From: Roseibium sp. HPY-6
GTDB lineage: Bacteria; Pseudomonadota; Alphaproteobacteria; Rhizobiales; Stappiaceae
Direction: 5' to 3'
Assembly: GCF_040530035.1 (NCBI RefSeq)
Contig: NZ_JBEWCD010000002.1
Span: forward strand, 1-64,000
Length of the DNA: 64,000 bases
Shown: positions 52,892-62,056 of the stretch, piece after piece
Position numbering within the stretch: position 1 is the stretch's first letter
Layout: each line of letters starts with the position of its first letter
Notes under the pieces: generated by a model
What the model was told of the DNA's origin: nothing
Databases searched by the model: none
The model's input: the letters and a program-made list of their open reading frames with translations, nothing else
Position numbers and translations under genes: made by a program

Positions 52892-53908
52892 TCACCGCGC
52901 TGCGGCAGTCACGAAAGGTGTTTTTGCCTTGCGAATGAGGCTGGTGGCGAGGCTTTTCAATCCCGAAGTCTCTTCAGCTACATAGAATGGATCCGCGTAG
53001 AACGTGGCGCCGGCCTGACGCGCAATTTCCCGCGTCGCTTCCACATGTGAAGGCGCTCCGGCCGAATAGATCACATGATCGGATGTCAGCTCGCCGAGAA
53101 GTTCACAGGGGCGCGCGGTCATCACCGTATCGTCGTCGCCGTCGCTTGCCGTCAATGTGATAGGGACGCCACGGGTTTGAAGCCAGCGAACGGCATCCCG
53201 CATGTAAAGACCATCCCGTGTCCTTGAGCCGACGATAAGTCTGATCGGACGGTCCGGCTGACCCAGGATGGCTGCGACCGCGATTGACCATATGGGAGCA
53301 AAGCCGGTTCCGGTCGACGTGAGGACGATGGGCTCGCTCTGCCTGCGCAAAAAACCGTTTCCGAAGGGACCGCGTAGTTTCACGGGGTGACCTATTCCAA
53401 TGTCAGACCCGAGTTTCGAGGACACAATACTGTTCGGATAGACCTTGATGTGGAAGACGATCACATCCTGCTCAGCATCGAGATTGAGCGGCGTTGTGGG
53501 GCTGTAGTCCCGGGCGGGAAACCCGCTGAACGTGGCGCGAAGATACTGTCCAGGCAGCCACGTGACGGGCTTGGCGGTTCGAATGCGGATCTCCAGATAA
53601 TCGTCTTTGATTTTCCGGATACCCTCCACCGAGCCCTTCAGGGTTTTCACGATTGGAACCGGGTCATAGGAGATTTCCGCGTCCCCCTCGAGCACCGCGA
53701 GGCAGCCAAGCACAGTGCTCTTTTCACCCGTGCCGAGCGCGTCGACATGACCGTTGAGCACACGCACTCTGCAGGTTTCGCATTGGCCCGAACAGCAGTC
53801 GTGCGGCAAGACCAGTCTTCCGCCAAGCCCCGCATCTATGAGTGTGTCGCCAACATTTGCCTTTATTTTCTTACCGTTGATCGTAACCGTGCAGGTGCTC
53901 TTCGACAT
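52892..53908 (-). CDS. 2Fe-2S ferredoxin/FAD/NAD reductase
   Basis: A 338-residue flavodoxin-reductase-like protein with an N-terminal plant-type 2Fe-2S domain. Cluster ligands are C38, C43, C46 and C69 (pattern C-x4-C-x2-C-x22-C). The FAD-binding domain has ARDYSPTTP, and the NAD domain has TSTGTGFAPIWS. It resembles the reductases of oxygenase systems. It lies 30 bases after the cytochrome/heme-domain gene on the same strand, so it may exchange electrons between NAD(P)H and that membrane protein. No oxygenase gene is near. Confidence 0.88.
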   Translation of the reverse strand: MSKSTCTVTINGKKIKANVGDTLIDAGLGGRLVLPHDCCSGQCETCRVRVLNGHVDALGTGEKSTVLGCLAVLEGDAEISYDPVPIVKTLKGSVEGIRKIKDDYLEIRIRTAKPVTWLPGQYLRATFSGFPARDYSPTTPLNLDAEQDVIVFHIKVYPNSIVSSKLGSDIGIGHPVKLRGPFGNGFLRRQSEPIVLTSTGTGFAPIWSIAVAAILGQPDRPIRLIVGSRTRDGLYMRDAVRWLQTRGVPITLTASDGDDDTVMTARPCELLGELTSDHVIYSAGAPSHVEATREIARQAGATFYADPFYVAEETSGLKSLATSLIRKAKTPFVTAAAR

Positions 53909-53938
53909 TGTTTTTGTCCGTGATGGTGCGTTGCATTG

Positions 53939-55726
53939 TCAATTGATTGTCAGTCGAACGGGACGTGAGTGACGCGTGTGGCGGGTCTGATTGTGGTCGA
54001 AGACGGACACCCACACGAAAAGACCATCCTCCATCGGCAGATCCTGATGATTTCCGGTATCCATGTCCCGAACGACTTCAAGCGTCCAATAACCGTCCTG
54101 CCACTTCGCACCGCCGTTCAGATCGGCGCGGCTGCCGAGATATTCGCCGGTGATCAGGACGCCTGGAATGACAGTGCCCACAGGAATCTCGCTGTCTTTC
54201 TCGGCGGAATAGGGAACGCTCTCATTGTCGAACATCCACCATTGGGAGCCCTCGTCGTCAGTTGCCTCGATAGACATATCGAGGTTCCCCATCAGTCCCG
54301 CCGTTTTGATATGGTCCGCAGGAAGGCGAAGGACGTCGACGGTTCCGCCGTAATCCGATCCCGGCTGTTTCTTGTAGTTGTAGACATAGAAGGATTTGCC
54401 TTCGTCAGCGCCGTATCCGGCGCTGTAACGCTTGGTTCCGGCAACCTGTGCCTCGCTCGGCTCCAAAGGCGTGCCAAACCACATATCGTCCACCTTGCCC
54501 AACATGCCCCCGCGGGCGGCTTTCCATTGCCAGACGTCGATAAGGCTGCCGTCTGTCGTGTAGTGAAGCCCGCGCCCGTGCAGGGAGGGCGGTTTGTCAC
54601 CCAGAGGTTTCGGGCCCATATGGGTCGAGTCACCGCCGCCAAATGCATCCGTTTTGGAAAATGCGACGGAAAACTTGTCCTCGTAGTACGCGGTCTCGTC
54701 GGAAATGTCGGCCCGGTTGTTGAGCATCCGCCAACCGTCTTCGGATTTCACGAGCGGATGGCGTTTCAAGGAGCGGTTGCTGTCGTCCCAACGGAATGCG
54801 AAGGCGATCTTGTCGCCGACCTGTGCTGCACGAACCTCAACGATCGACTCTCCCGTGCCGCTCAAACCGGCACCCTGATTGGTCCGCACGAAGACAGGAC
54901 GTGCATCCTGCCAGGCGGCATCGTCAAGAACGCCGTCCAGTTTGGGAAGAGCAGAGGCCTGAGACACGACCAGATCGTCACGCGTGCCGAAATCCAGCAG
55001 GAGAGCACCCGCGATGACAACGGCCCCGAGTGCGGCCGACTTTGCGAGCGGGTACTTTCCCATTCCCGGGAACTGGCGAAGCGGCTGGGGCCGGAACAGC
55101 CGGAGCAATTGGGCAAGCCCGCCGTAGAAGTAGTGCAGAACAACGTGCGCAACGATGTAGCCCAGAACAGTGAGCGCTGACACATAGTGAACCGTCACCC
55201 AAAGGCCGCCATGCCCAAGATAGAGCAGAACACCGGTTGCAGTCAGAACAAGGACCGCAGCGAACAGGATCCAGTAGGCAATGACATTGACTGCGGCGAT
55301 GCGCAGCTTGTTGCTTGCTGGCAGTGACAGGACCACGATTTTTTTCGAGGACACGCGTCGTTTCAGCCGAGCGGCGGACATATAGGCTGCGTAGGCGAAA
55401 ATCAGGGCCAGAACGAATACTGCAGACAGGTAGTGCCAGGTCCAGATTTCACCTTGTGGCAAAATCGGTTCGAAGAGCTTGGCGAACCACGATTCTTCCG
55501 CATCCGCTGACAACCTCAGGCCGGTTACCAGGCTGGTGACGATTGCAACCACAAGCGTCCAATGAAGCAGGATCGTTCCAAGATCGCTCCGCACCACCGG
55601 TTTCGGCGCTTCTGGCGAACCGGAAGCGGGTCGGGTCTTGTCTGGACGGGAGCTGGATGCAGTACGGTCAGCTGAATTTGGCGGTGGCGTGAGTTCAAGA
55701 GAGTGATCAGTCACATGGTCCGTCAA
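53939..55726 (-). CDS. Cytochrome b561-like domain fused to ethylbenzene-dehydrogenase-type heme domain
   Basis: A 595-residue fusion. A hydrophilic N-terminus of about 45 residues leads to a cytochrome b membrane domain (about 48-230). Candidate heme His residues are in LLHWTLV, WTWHYLSA, TVHYVSAL and AHVVLHYFYGG. One more helix (about 232-250) leads to a periplasmic domain of about 340 residues like the heme-binding gamma subunit of ethylbenzene/DMSO-type dehydrogenases (KLDGVLDDAAW, FAFRWDDSN, WTLEVVRDMDTG). No annotated start fits well; I chose the TTG at 55726 with GGAGGG upstream. It probably moves electrons between quinol and a periplasmic heme. The catalytic molybdenum subunit is not in the window. 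Confidence 0.82.
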   Translation of the reverse strand: MTDHVTDHSLELTPPPNSADRTASSSRPDKTRPASGSPEAPKPVVRSDLGTILLHWTLVVAIVTSLVTGLRLSADAEESWFAKLFEPILPQGEIWTWHYLSAVFVLALIFAYAAYMSAARLKRRVSSKKIVVLSLPASNKLRIAAVNVIAYWILFAAVLVLTATGVLLYLGHGGLWVTVHYVSALTVLGYIVAHVVLHYFYGGLAQLLRLFRPQPLRQFPGMGKYPLAKSAALGAVVIAGALLLDFGTRDDLVVSQASALPKLDGVLDDAAWQDARPVFVRTNQGAGLSGTGESIVEVRAAQVGDKIAFAFRWDDSNRSLKRHPLVKSEDGWRMLNNRADISDETAYYEDKFSVAFSKTDAFGGGDSTHMGPKPLGDKPPSLHGRGLHYTTDGSLIDVWQWKAARGGMLGKVDDMWFGTPLEPSEAQVAGTKRYSAGYGADEGKSFYVYNYKKQPGSDYGGTVDVLRLPADHIKTAGLMGNLDMSIEATDDEGSQWWMFDNESVPYSAEKDSEIPVGTVIPGVLITGEYLGSRADLNGGAKWQDGYWTLEVVRDMDTGNHQDLPMEDGLFVWVSVFDHNQTRHTRHSRPVRLTIN

Positions 55727-56369
55727 ATTGCCCTCCACACGCACCAATAGCAAAAACCAAGAAAGTGTCTAAGTTAGTGCATAAAACTGTTTGGAATTTG
55801 AATTGTTAAGTTAACAAAACATCAACGCAGCAAAAAATAAATAGAAAATTGTACAAAATGCCCAGTTAAATGATGGATTGTGGTTAATGAGTGCATTGTT
55901 CAATGTAAAAATTTACGTATGGGAAGATATAACCAATAATTGTGGGCATGGTTGTATTTTTTGAAGCTTTTTTTGCTGTTTCAAACTGATTACGGTTACT
56001 TCTTACCGTGTTCGAGTGTCTCTGTGGCTGAGTAAAAACTGCTGCCGATTGCAACGCATGGAGGCTCCCGCACCATTCCTGCGTAGCCTGGCTCAGACGC
56101 CCCTGGTGACAATACGGATTGGTCATCGCGACGCGACGCCGCTCAAATGATGAAAGGGTCGTGGCAAAAATGATCCAGGTCATACGCGCGTTATCATTCG
56201 TCCATTAACTTCGATCCGGTTGAGAGGGGTGACCTCTGGTGCTTCATGCACTGGTTGTGTCTGGTCGAAAAACCCGCTTAAGATAGCACCGGATACGTCA
56301 GGCGCGCGCGGTCTGCCGGTTTCGCCCGGTGTATTGGAAAAAGGCTCGGTTTCATTCCAAGGGGCAAAA
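55727..56369. other. Intergenic stretch before the V-type ATPase operon
   Basis: About 640 bases. The part near 55780-56010 is strongly AT-rich and shows no coding signal. Short frames such as 55884-56183 on the minus strand lack ribosome sites and protein character. The region must hold the divergent promoters for the cytochrome gene and the ATPase operon, but I cannot place them with confidence. Confidence 0.5.
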
Positions 56370-57740
56370 ATGCTCGTCTCCCATACCCGCATTGTCGATA
56401 TTGTCGGTGATATCATTCGGATCCAGGTCTCTGCGTCGAAATCGGAGTCTGAAGGTCGGCCCTGCCTCGGGGACCTTGCGGTGGTCGAGGCAGGAGACGG
56501 CGGCACTTCGCTGGCGCAGGTCATCAATATCGACAAGGACATGGTCTCCCTTCAGGTCAACTCAGGGACCAAGGGACTTGCAAACAATGCCGCCGTTCGT
56601 TTCCTGGGTGAGCCTGCAAAAGTAACTTATTCAGACAATATCCTGGGGCGGGTCTTTGACGGTGCCGGACACCCGATCGATCAGGGGCCGGATCTGTCGA
56701 GTGATCCGACCGTTCCGATCGGCGGACCGTCTGCCAATCCAATGAAACGGGTTTTGGCATCGCGGATGATCCGCACCGACGTGCCGATGATCGACATTTT
56801 CAATTGCCTCGTGGAGAGCCAGAAAATCCCGATCTTCTCGGTCTCGGGTGAACCCTACAACCCGTTTCTGGCGCGCATCGGTATTCAGGCGGATGCGGAC
56901 ATCGTGGTCTTCGGTGGTCTCGGCCTGATTTTCGACGATTATGCGTTCTTCCGGAAGCAGTTTGAAGACGCAGGTGTATTCCCCCGGACGGTCATGTTCA
57001 TCAACCAGGCCTCTGATCCGGTCGTCGAGCGGCTGCAAGTCCCCGACATGGCGCTAGCCGTCGCAGAGAGATTCGCGGTTGAAGAAGGAAAGCGGGTCCT
57101 GGTTCTTCTCACGGACATGACAGCTTTCGCAGACGCCATGAAGGAAGTGTCCATTGCCATGGAGCGGGTTCCGGCAAACCGCGGCTATCCGGGAGATCTC
57201 TATTCGCAGCTCGCACGAAGGTATGAAAAAGCTTGCGACTTCAAGGGCTCGGGGTCGGTAACGATCCTGACGGTCACAACCATGCCCGGGAATGATGTCA
57301 CCCATCCGGTGCCGGATAACACCGGCTACATAACCGAAGGCCAGTTCTACCTTCACAGCGGGGTCATCGACCCCTTTGGCTCGTTGTCGCGGCTCAAACA
57401 GCATGTGATCGGCAAGGTCACCCGGGAGGATCACAACCAGATCATGAACACCATGATCCGGTTCTATTCCGGTGCACGCGATGCCGAGCAGAAGCAGTCT
57501 ATGGCGTTTGAACTCTCCGATTATGATCGCCAGCTCCTGAAATTCGGCGCGCTGTTCCGCGAGCGTTTCATGGATATCGAAGTGTCCCGGCCGCTCGAAG
57601 ATGCATTGGACCTTTGCTGGCAGACACTGGCCGAATGTTTCGAGCCTGAGCAGCTTTTGATGAAACAGGGACTGATCGACAAGTATTTTCCGAAGGGCAA
57701 AAAACCAGCCTCGAACGATGCTGAAGAGGCTGTTGCCTGA
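56370..57740 (+). CDS. atpB: V/A-type ATPase subunit B
   Basis: A 456-residue non-catalytic subunit of the V1/A1 hexamer. It carries GRVFDGAGHPID near residue 95 and GGPSANPMKRVLASRMIRTD. The P-loop position is replaced by SVSGEPYNP, as is normal for subunit B. Later segments are MERVPANRGYPGDLYSQLAR and GSVTILTVTTMPGNDVTHPV. I chose ATG 56370 with AAGGGG upstream; the extension to 56220 is unlike any ATPase. First gene of the operon; the D gene starts within its stop codon (TGATG). Confidence 0.93.
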   Translation: MLVSHTRIVDIVGDIIRIQVSASKSESEGRPCLGDLAVVEAGDGGTSLAQVINIDKDMVSLQVNSGTKGLANNAAVRFLGEPAKVTYSDNILGRVFDGAGHPIDQGPDLSSDPTVPIGGPSANPMKRVLASRMIRTDVPMIDIFNCLVESQKIPIFSVSGEPYNPFLARIGIQADADIVVFGGLGLIFDDYAFFRKQFEDAGVFPRTVMFINQASDPVVERLQVPDMALAVAERFAVEEGKRVLVLLTDMTAFADAMKEVSIAMERVPANRGYPGDLYSQLARRYEKACDFKGSGSVTILTVTTMPGNDVTHPVPDNTGYITEGQFYLHSGVIDPFGSLSRLKQHVIGKVTREDHNQIMNTMIRFYSGARDAEQKQSMAFELSDYDRQLLKFGALFRERFMDIEVSRPLEDALDLCWQTLAECFEPEQLLMKQGLIDKYFPKGKKPASNDAEEAVA

Positions 57741-58363
57741 TGGCAAAACTGGCACTCAACAAATCGTCGCTTGCAAGGGAAAGCACACAGCTTGCCGAGT
57801 ACAAACGCTTCTTGCCGTCGCTTGAACTGAAGCGGCTGCAAATCATGGCGGAACGGGCAAAGGCCAAGGAAACGCTCGCACGTCTTGAAAAGGACTATGA
57901 GCAGCGCTTCAAGGATCTTGCAGCGACCTTGCCAATGATCGCCAACACGCATGTCCCGCTTGAGGGTTTGGTGAGACTGAAGGCGGCAGTCAGGGGCGAG
58001 CAGAACCTCTCCGGAACGATCTTGCCTGTTCTGGAAGATATTGAAGTTGAAACGGAACCCTATTCGCTGCTCGCACGACCGCACTGGGTCGACCCCTACG
58101 TAGAAGGGATGCGGGACCTGCTGCGTCTCAATCTGGAACGCGAGGTCGCCCGCGAAAGGATTGCAAAGCTTGTCGAGGCTGAGGCCGTCATCTCGCGGCG
58201 GGTCAATTTGTTCGAGAAGGTGCTTATCCCAAGAGCGGCGCAGAACATCAAGAAGATCCGCATGGCGCTGGCAGACGCCGAGCGTGACGCGGTGGTGCGC
58301 GCAAAGATTTCCAAGCGGAAGACGGCGGCGCGCGCAGCGGAGGAAAGGATGGCCGACTTATGA
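57740..58363 (+). CDS. atpD: V/A-type ATPase subunit D
   Basis: A 207-residue, largely helical protein matching subunit D, the central rotor axle of V/A-type ATPases. It begins LALNKSSLARESTQLAEYKR and has long charged helices at both ends, with the C-terminal part (RRVNLFEKVLIPRAAQNIKK) typical of the family. It overlaps subunit I by four bases (ATGA). Confidence 0.88.
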   Translation: MAKLALNKSSLARESTQLAEYKRFLPSLELKRLQIMAERAKAKETLARLEKDYEQRFKDLAATLPMIANTHVPLEGLVRLKAAVRGEQNLSGTILPVLEDIEVETEPYSLLARPHWVDPYVEGMRDLLRLNLEREVARERIAKLVEAEAVISRRVNLFEKVLIPRAAQNIKKIRMALADAERDAVVRAKISKRKTAARAAEERMADL

Positions 58364-60153
58364 CCATCGTTCCGCTCGTCAAGGTCAATTTGATCGGCAT
58401 CCTGGATGACAAGGACAAGGTGCTGGAGGCCGCACAGACATTCGGCTCTCTTCATCTGATACCGCTCAGTTCTGCGCAAAAGGAATTGGAGGCGGTGCCG
58501 GAAGGCCTGGGGCGCGAAGCAGTGGAGGCTTTGCGTTGGCTTGTGGAGGGCCCGGTGCAGCGACGGCCTGTGACTGTTTCAGACGACTTCGATCTGGAAG
58601 GCGTCGTGTCTCAGGCGCTTCACAATCGCAAGTCATTGAAGGTCTGCCAGGACCGCCTTGTACAGCTGGAGCGCCGGATACGGGATGTCGAACCCTGGGG
58701 TGAGTTCAGCTTTTCCGATCTTGCCGAAATCGGCGACAACCGATTGTGGTTTTACGTTGTACCGACAGGAAAAATCGACCTGATCGACCCTGCCGGCAAG
58801 GTTATGGAAGTCGTGCACCGAGACAGGTATCGGGCCTATGTGGTCGTGCTGTCGCCTGACGAACCGCCGTCCGATGCCATGCCCGTTCCGCGCGTTCACG
58901 TGGGAGCATTGTCGCTTTCGCAACTCCGGCAGCGTCATGAACAAGCCGCGATAGAACTTGAAGACCTTGAACTGGAGCGGCAGTCTCTCACGAAGTGGCG
59001 TTACGTTCTGGGACAGAACCTTGCCGCGGCACGAGACCGCTCGGCCCGGCAGCGGGCCGGCCTTGAAACGGCAGACAGTGAACGCGTCTTCGTGTTGCAG
59101 GCCTGGGCGCGCCAGGACCAGATTTCCGGGATAGAGGATCTTGCCGGCGGGCTCGGAGTAGCGGTTTTGTTCGAAGAGGTCTCGGACAAGGACAGACCTC
59201 CGACGCTTCTTCAGAACATGCCTTCCATGGAAGGTGGCGAAGACCTTGTTGAGTTCTACCAGACGCCCGGTTATCGGGACTGGGACCCGTCGGCGATCGT
59301 CTATGTGTCATTCATCATCTTTTTCGGGATGATCATGACCGATGCCGGTTACGGGCTTCTGCTGTTGCTCGTCCTGTTCCTCTTCCGGAAGCGATTTGCC
59401 GGTTCTGAGCTCGGAGTCCGCATGCTGCGCATGTCGACCTGGCTGATGATCTCGACAACGGCTTTTGGCGTTGCGACAGGCAGCTACTTTGGCATCGCCC
59501 CGCCGCAGGGCAGCTTTCTGGCGCACCTCAAGGTTCTCGATCTGAAAAACGTCGACGCCATGATGAAGATCACGCTGACAATCGGCGTGGTTCATATCGT
59601 TCTGGCAAATATCATGCGTGCGCTCAACGCGAAGACACCGAGCGCCCGGTTTCAGCCGTTCGGCTGGTGCATGGTCGCTCTTGGCGGGCTTGCGACGTTT
59701 CTGGGCCAGGGTACGCTTTTTGCGACCAGCGGACCGGTGTCGGTCGTTGGGGGATTGCTTCTAGTTGGCTTTTTCGGCAGCGACCGGCAAGTTGATTCCG
59801 TCTCGTCCGGCGGGCTGCGTGTGTTCGACGGCCTGGCGGCGCTCGCGCGCATCGTCAACATCTTCTCCGACGTTTTAAGCTACATGCGCCTGTTTGCCCT
59901 GGGGCTTGCAGCTGCTTCTCTGGCGGAGACCATCAACTCGCTGTCCGGACAGCTAAACCACGCGGTTCCGGGGATCGGCATTCTGATTGCGATCCTCGTG
60001 CTTGCCATTGGCCATGCGATCAACATAGGGCTCGGTCTGATCGCCGGCTGTGTTCATGGACTGCGTCTGAATGTCATTGAGTTTTTCAATTGGGGTTTGA
60101 AGGACGAAGGCAAGCCTTTCCGTCCGTTCAAGAAAGAGGAGACACGCCTGTGA
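58360..60153 (+). CDS. atpI: V/A-type ATPase subunit I (a-type)
   Basis: A 597-residue membrane stator subunit. About 310 cytoplasmic residues with coiled-coil character (ELEDLELERQSLTKW) are followed by seven or so membrane helices. The family segments FGMIMTDAGYGLLLLLVLF and SDVLSYMRLFALGLAAASLA are clear. The second contains the Arg that faces the rotor ring. It is shorter than most archaeal subunits I but in range for bacterial ones. It ends in a GTGA overlap with subunit K. Confidence 0.92.
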   Translation: MTIVPLVKVNLIGILDDKDKVLEAAQTFGSLHLIPLSSAQKELEAVPEGLGREAVEALRWLVEGPVQRRPVTVSDDFDLEGVVSQALHNRKSLKVCQDRLVQLERRIRDVEPWGEFSFSDLAEIGDNRLWFYVVPTGKIDLIDPAGKVMEVVHRDRYRAYVVVLSPDEPPSDAMPVPRVHVGALSLSQLRQRHEQAAIELEDLELERQSLTKWRYVLGQNLAAARDRSARQRAGLETADSERVFVLQAWARQDQISGIEDLAGGLGVAVLFEEVSDKDRPPTLLQNMPSMEGGEDLVEFYQTPGYRDWDPSAIVYVSFIIFFGMIMTDAGYGLLLLLVLFLFRKRFAGSELGVRMLRMSTWLMISTTAFGVATGSYFGIAPPQGSFLAHLKVLDLKNVDAMMKITLTIGVVHIVLANIMRALNAKTPSARFQPFGWCMVALGGLATFLGQGTLFATSGPVSVVGGLLLVGFFGSDRQVDSVSSGGLRVFDGLAALARIVNIFSDVLSYMRLFALGLAAASLAETINSLSGQLNHAVPGIGILIAILVLAIGHAINIGLGLIAGCVHGLRLNVIEFFNWGLKDEGKPFRPFKKEETRL

Positions 60154-60599
60154 ACGAATTCGTTGTGGCTCTCGGCTGGTTCGGGCTGTACGCGCCGGTT
60201 GCCCTCGGGGCGATCGGCAGTGCCTGGGGGTGCGCGCTTGGCGGCAGCGCCGCCATTGGCGCCATGTTGGACAGTGACGGCGGTTACGGCCGTTTCATCG
60301 GCGTATCGCTCATGCCCTCTTCTCAGGTGATCTACGGCATCGTGATCATGTTCTCGCTGCAGCAATCAAGTGTGGATGCGGCGAACGGGGCGGCGCTCTT
60401 CGGCATAGGCGTTCTGTCCGGATTCACGATGCTTGTCACCGGGATCCGCCAGGGCGAAGTGCTTGCGTCGGCGATCCATGCGTCCAAGGCAAAGCCTGAG
60501 ATTTTCGGGATCTCGCTCGCCCCGGCGGCAGTGCTTGAGGGGTTTTCGGTTTTCGCCCTTGTCTTTGCGCTGGTGCTGGCCGGCTCTATCCCGAGCTAG
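60150..60599 (+). CDS. atpK: V/A-type ATPase subunit K (rotor ring)
   Basis: A 149-residue proteolipid with two hairpins (four helices), as in NtpK. The ion-binding Glu is E130 (AVLEGFSVF). By spacing against Enterococcus NtpK, S58 and Q59 (MPSSQVIYG) match T64 and Q65, Q101 (IRQGEV) matches Q110, and E130 matches E139. These are Na+ ligands there, so a Na+ ring is possible. M55 takes the place of L61. I chose the GTG at 60150, which has GAGGAGA upstream and overlaps the subunit I stop. Confidence 0.9.
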   Translation: MNEFVVALGWFGLYAPVALGAIGSAWGCALGGSAAIGAMLDSDGGYGRFIGVSLMPSSQVIYGIVIMFSLQQSSVDAANGAALFGIGVLSGFTMLVTGIRQGEVLASAIHASKAKPEIFGISLAPAAVLEGFSVFALVFALVLAGSIPS

Positions 60600-60608
60600 G
60601 AGACGGAC

Positions 60609-61310
60609 ATGTCCAGGGACAAAGAGGTGACCGATCTTGAAAATGCCGCCGGTGCGGGCGTCCAGGCATTGATCGAACGTTTGAAATCGGAGGGCGTGTC
60701 GGCCGGTCAAAACGAGGGTGACGAAATCCTTGCGAAGGCCAAGGCAAAGGCCGAGGACATCGTAAATGAAGCCCAGAAGAAAGCGGATGCCATGCTCAAT
60801 GAGGCACGGGCAGAAGCGGCAAAGGAAAAGGCGGCCACCGAAGACGGATTGAAGGTGGCCGCTCGGGACCTGGTTCTCAGCCTCAGAAATGAACTCGGCG
60901 ACCGGATCCAGCAGGAAGCAGGCCGGCTTGTGGGCACGACGCTCGACGACCAGCAATATCTGCAAAAGCTCATTCTGGCGATGGCGGCCAACGCCAAGGA
61001 CAACGCATCTGTCAGCGACACGGAGCCGATGGAAATCATCCTGCCCGAAAAGGTCGTAACCTTCGAGGAACTGAAGCAGTCGCCTGAGGCGGTTGAGCCG
61101 GGCACACTGACCCACTTCGTCATCGCGCTCGCGGGCGAGGCACTGCGTGAGGGTGTGACCTTCTCCACCGCTCCCGGTTTTGACGGCATCAAGGTCAAGC
61201 TCACCGACAGGAATGTCTCCATCGATCTCACCGAAGAAGCAATCGCAAGCTTGCTGAAGCGTCATCTTCAGCCACGTTTGCGTGCGGTGATGGAAGGGGT
61301 TCTCCGGTAA
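60609..61310 (+). CDS. atpE: V/A-type ATPase subunit E
   Basis: A 233-residue peripheral-stalk subunit. A long Ala/Lys/Glu-rich helix (about 40-95, KAKAKAEDIVNEAQKKADAM) leads into a compact C-terminal domain ending in RHLQPRLRAVMEGVLR. The usual partner subunit G/H is not seen in the window. It sits between K and the DUF2764 gene. Confidence 0.85.
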   Translation: MSRDKEVTDLENAAGAGVQALIERLKSEGVSAGQNEGDEILAKAKAKAEDIVNEAQKKADAMLNEARAEAAKEKAATEDGLKVAARDLVLSLRNELGDRIQQEAGRLVGTTLDDQQYLQKLILAMAANAKDNASVSDTEPMEIILPEKVVTFEELKQSPEAVEPGTLTHFVIALAGEALREGVTFSTAPGFDGIKVKLTDRNVSIDLTEEAIASLLKRHLQPRLRAVMEGVLR

Positions 61311-61312
61311 CC

Positions 61313-62056
61313 ATGTCCGCACCGCACCAATATATCGCACTGGTGACCAGCCTTCCGTATCTGGGTGAATTGTTCACCCGCAAGGAGGTTCCAATTTCCG
61401 AATTCCGGTTAAGGCAACGCTTGTCGATGCTGGAAACGGACCACAGAAAGCTCCTGCGCGAACTGGTGGAAATCACTGCATGGGCCGGTGTAGCCAAATA
61501 TGATCAGGATCTGGAGGTTATCCGTCGCGCGAAACAGGTCATGGACGACTTGAAGGACTACCCGGATCTGCAGCACCTGGTTGGAACGCGCATGGAGACC
61601 AGAACACTGATCGCAGCCCTGCGCAGGCGGCGGGACGGTCAGGAAGCCGCCGGAGACATTGCGCTATGGGGCTATGGCCGTTGGTGCGCGCAAATCAAGG
61701 CGAATTGGAGCGATCCGGCCTTTGGGCTCGGGCATTTCATGCCATGGATCGCGGAAGCATATCGCCTGATGCAGTCTGGCGACCATATTGCCATGGAGCG
61801 GCTGTCGCTCACGCAGGTGTTCCGTCAGCTCGATCACTATGGCGCCCTTCACGAATTCGATTTCGAGGCGGTCGCCATCTATGTCTTGCGCTGGGTCATT
61901 GTCGAGCGCTGGTCGCGCTACAACGAAACCGATGCGCGTAACCGTCTCGAAACTCTGGTGACGGCAGCGCTTGAAGGTTCGTCTGCAGAAAAGGCTCGGA
62001 CCAACGCAGACCTTCTCTCAACCACTTCACCACCGCTCGAGGGAATCTCTTCATGA
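61313..62056 (+). CDS. DUF2764-family V-type ATPase operon protein
   Basis: A 247-residue, mostly helical soluble protein. By position between subunits E and A, size and the N-terminal YIALVTSLPYLGE strand, it matches the DUF2764 proteins found at the same place in V-type ATPase operons of Chlamydia, spirochetes and Bacteroidetes. No subunit C gene is present in those operons, so it may take the place of C (the collar that links rotor and axle); this is inference. It overlaps subunit A by four bases. Confidence 0.72.
   Translation: MSAPHQYIALVTSLPYLGELFTRKEVPISEFRLRQRLSMLETDHRKLLRELVEITAWAGVAKYDQDLEVIRRAKQVMDDLKDYPDLQHLVGTRMETRTLIAALRRRRDGQEAAGDIALWGYGRWCAQIKANWSDPAFGLGHFMPWIAEAYRLMQSGDHIAMERLSLTQVFRQLDHYGALHEFDFEAVAIYVLRWVIVERWSRYNETDARNRLETLVTAALEGSSAEKARTNADLLSTTSPPLEGISS

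Noticed and set aside
53969..55180. Plus-strand frame of 403 codons opposite the cytochrome/heme-domain fusion
   Set aside because: The opposite strand has membrane helices, heme motifs and coupling to the reductase gene; this frame has none.
55884..56183. Small minus-strand frame in the AT-rich gap
   Set aside because: No ribosome site, no signal peptide or family pattern, and the composition follows the surrounding AT-rich DNA.
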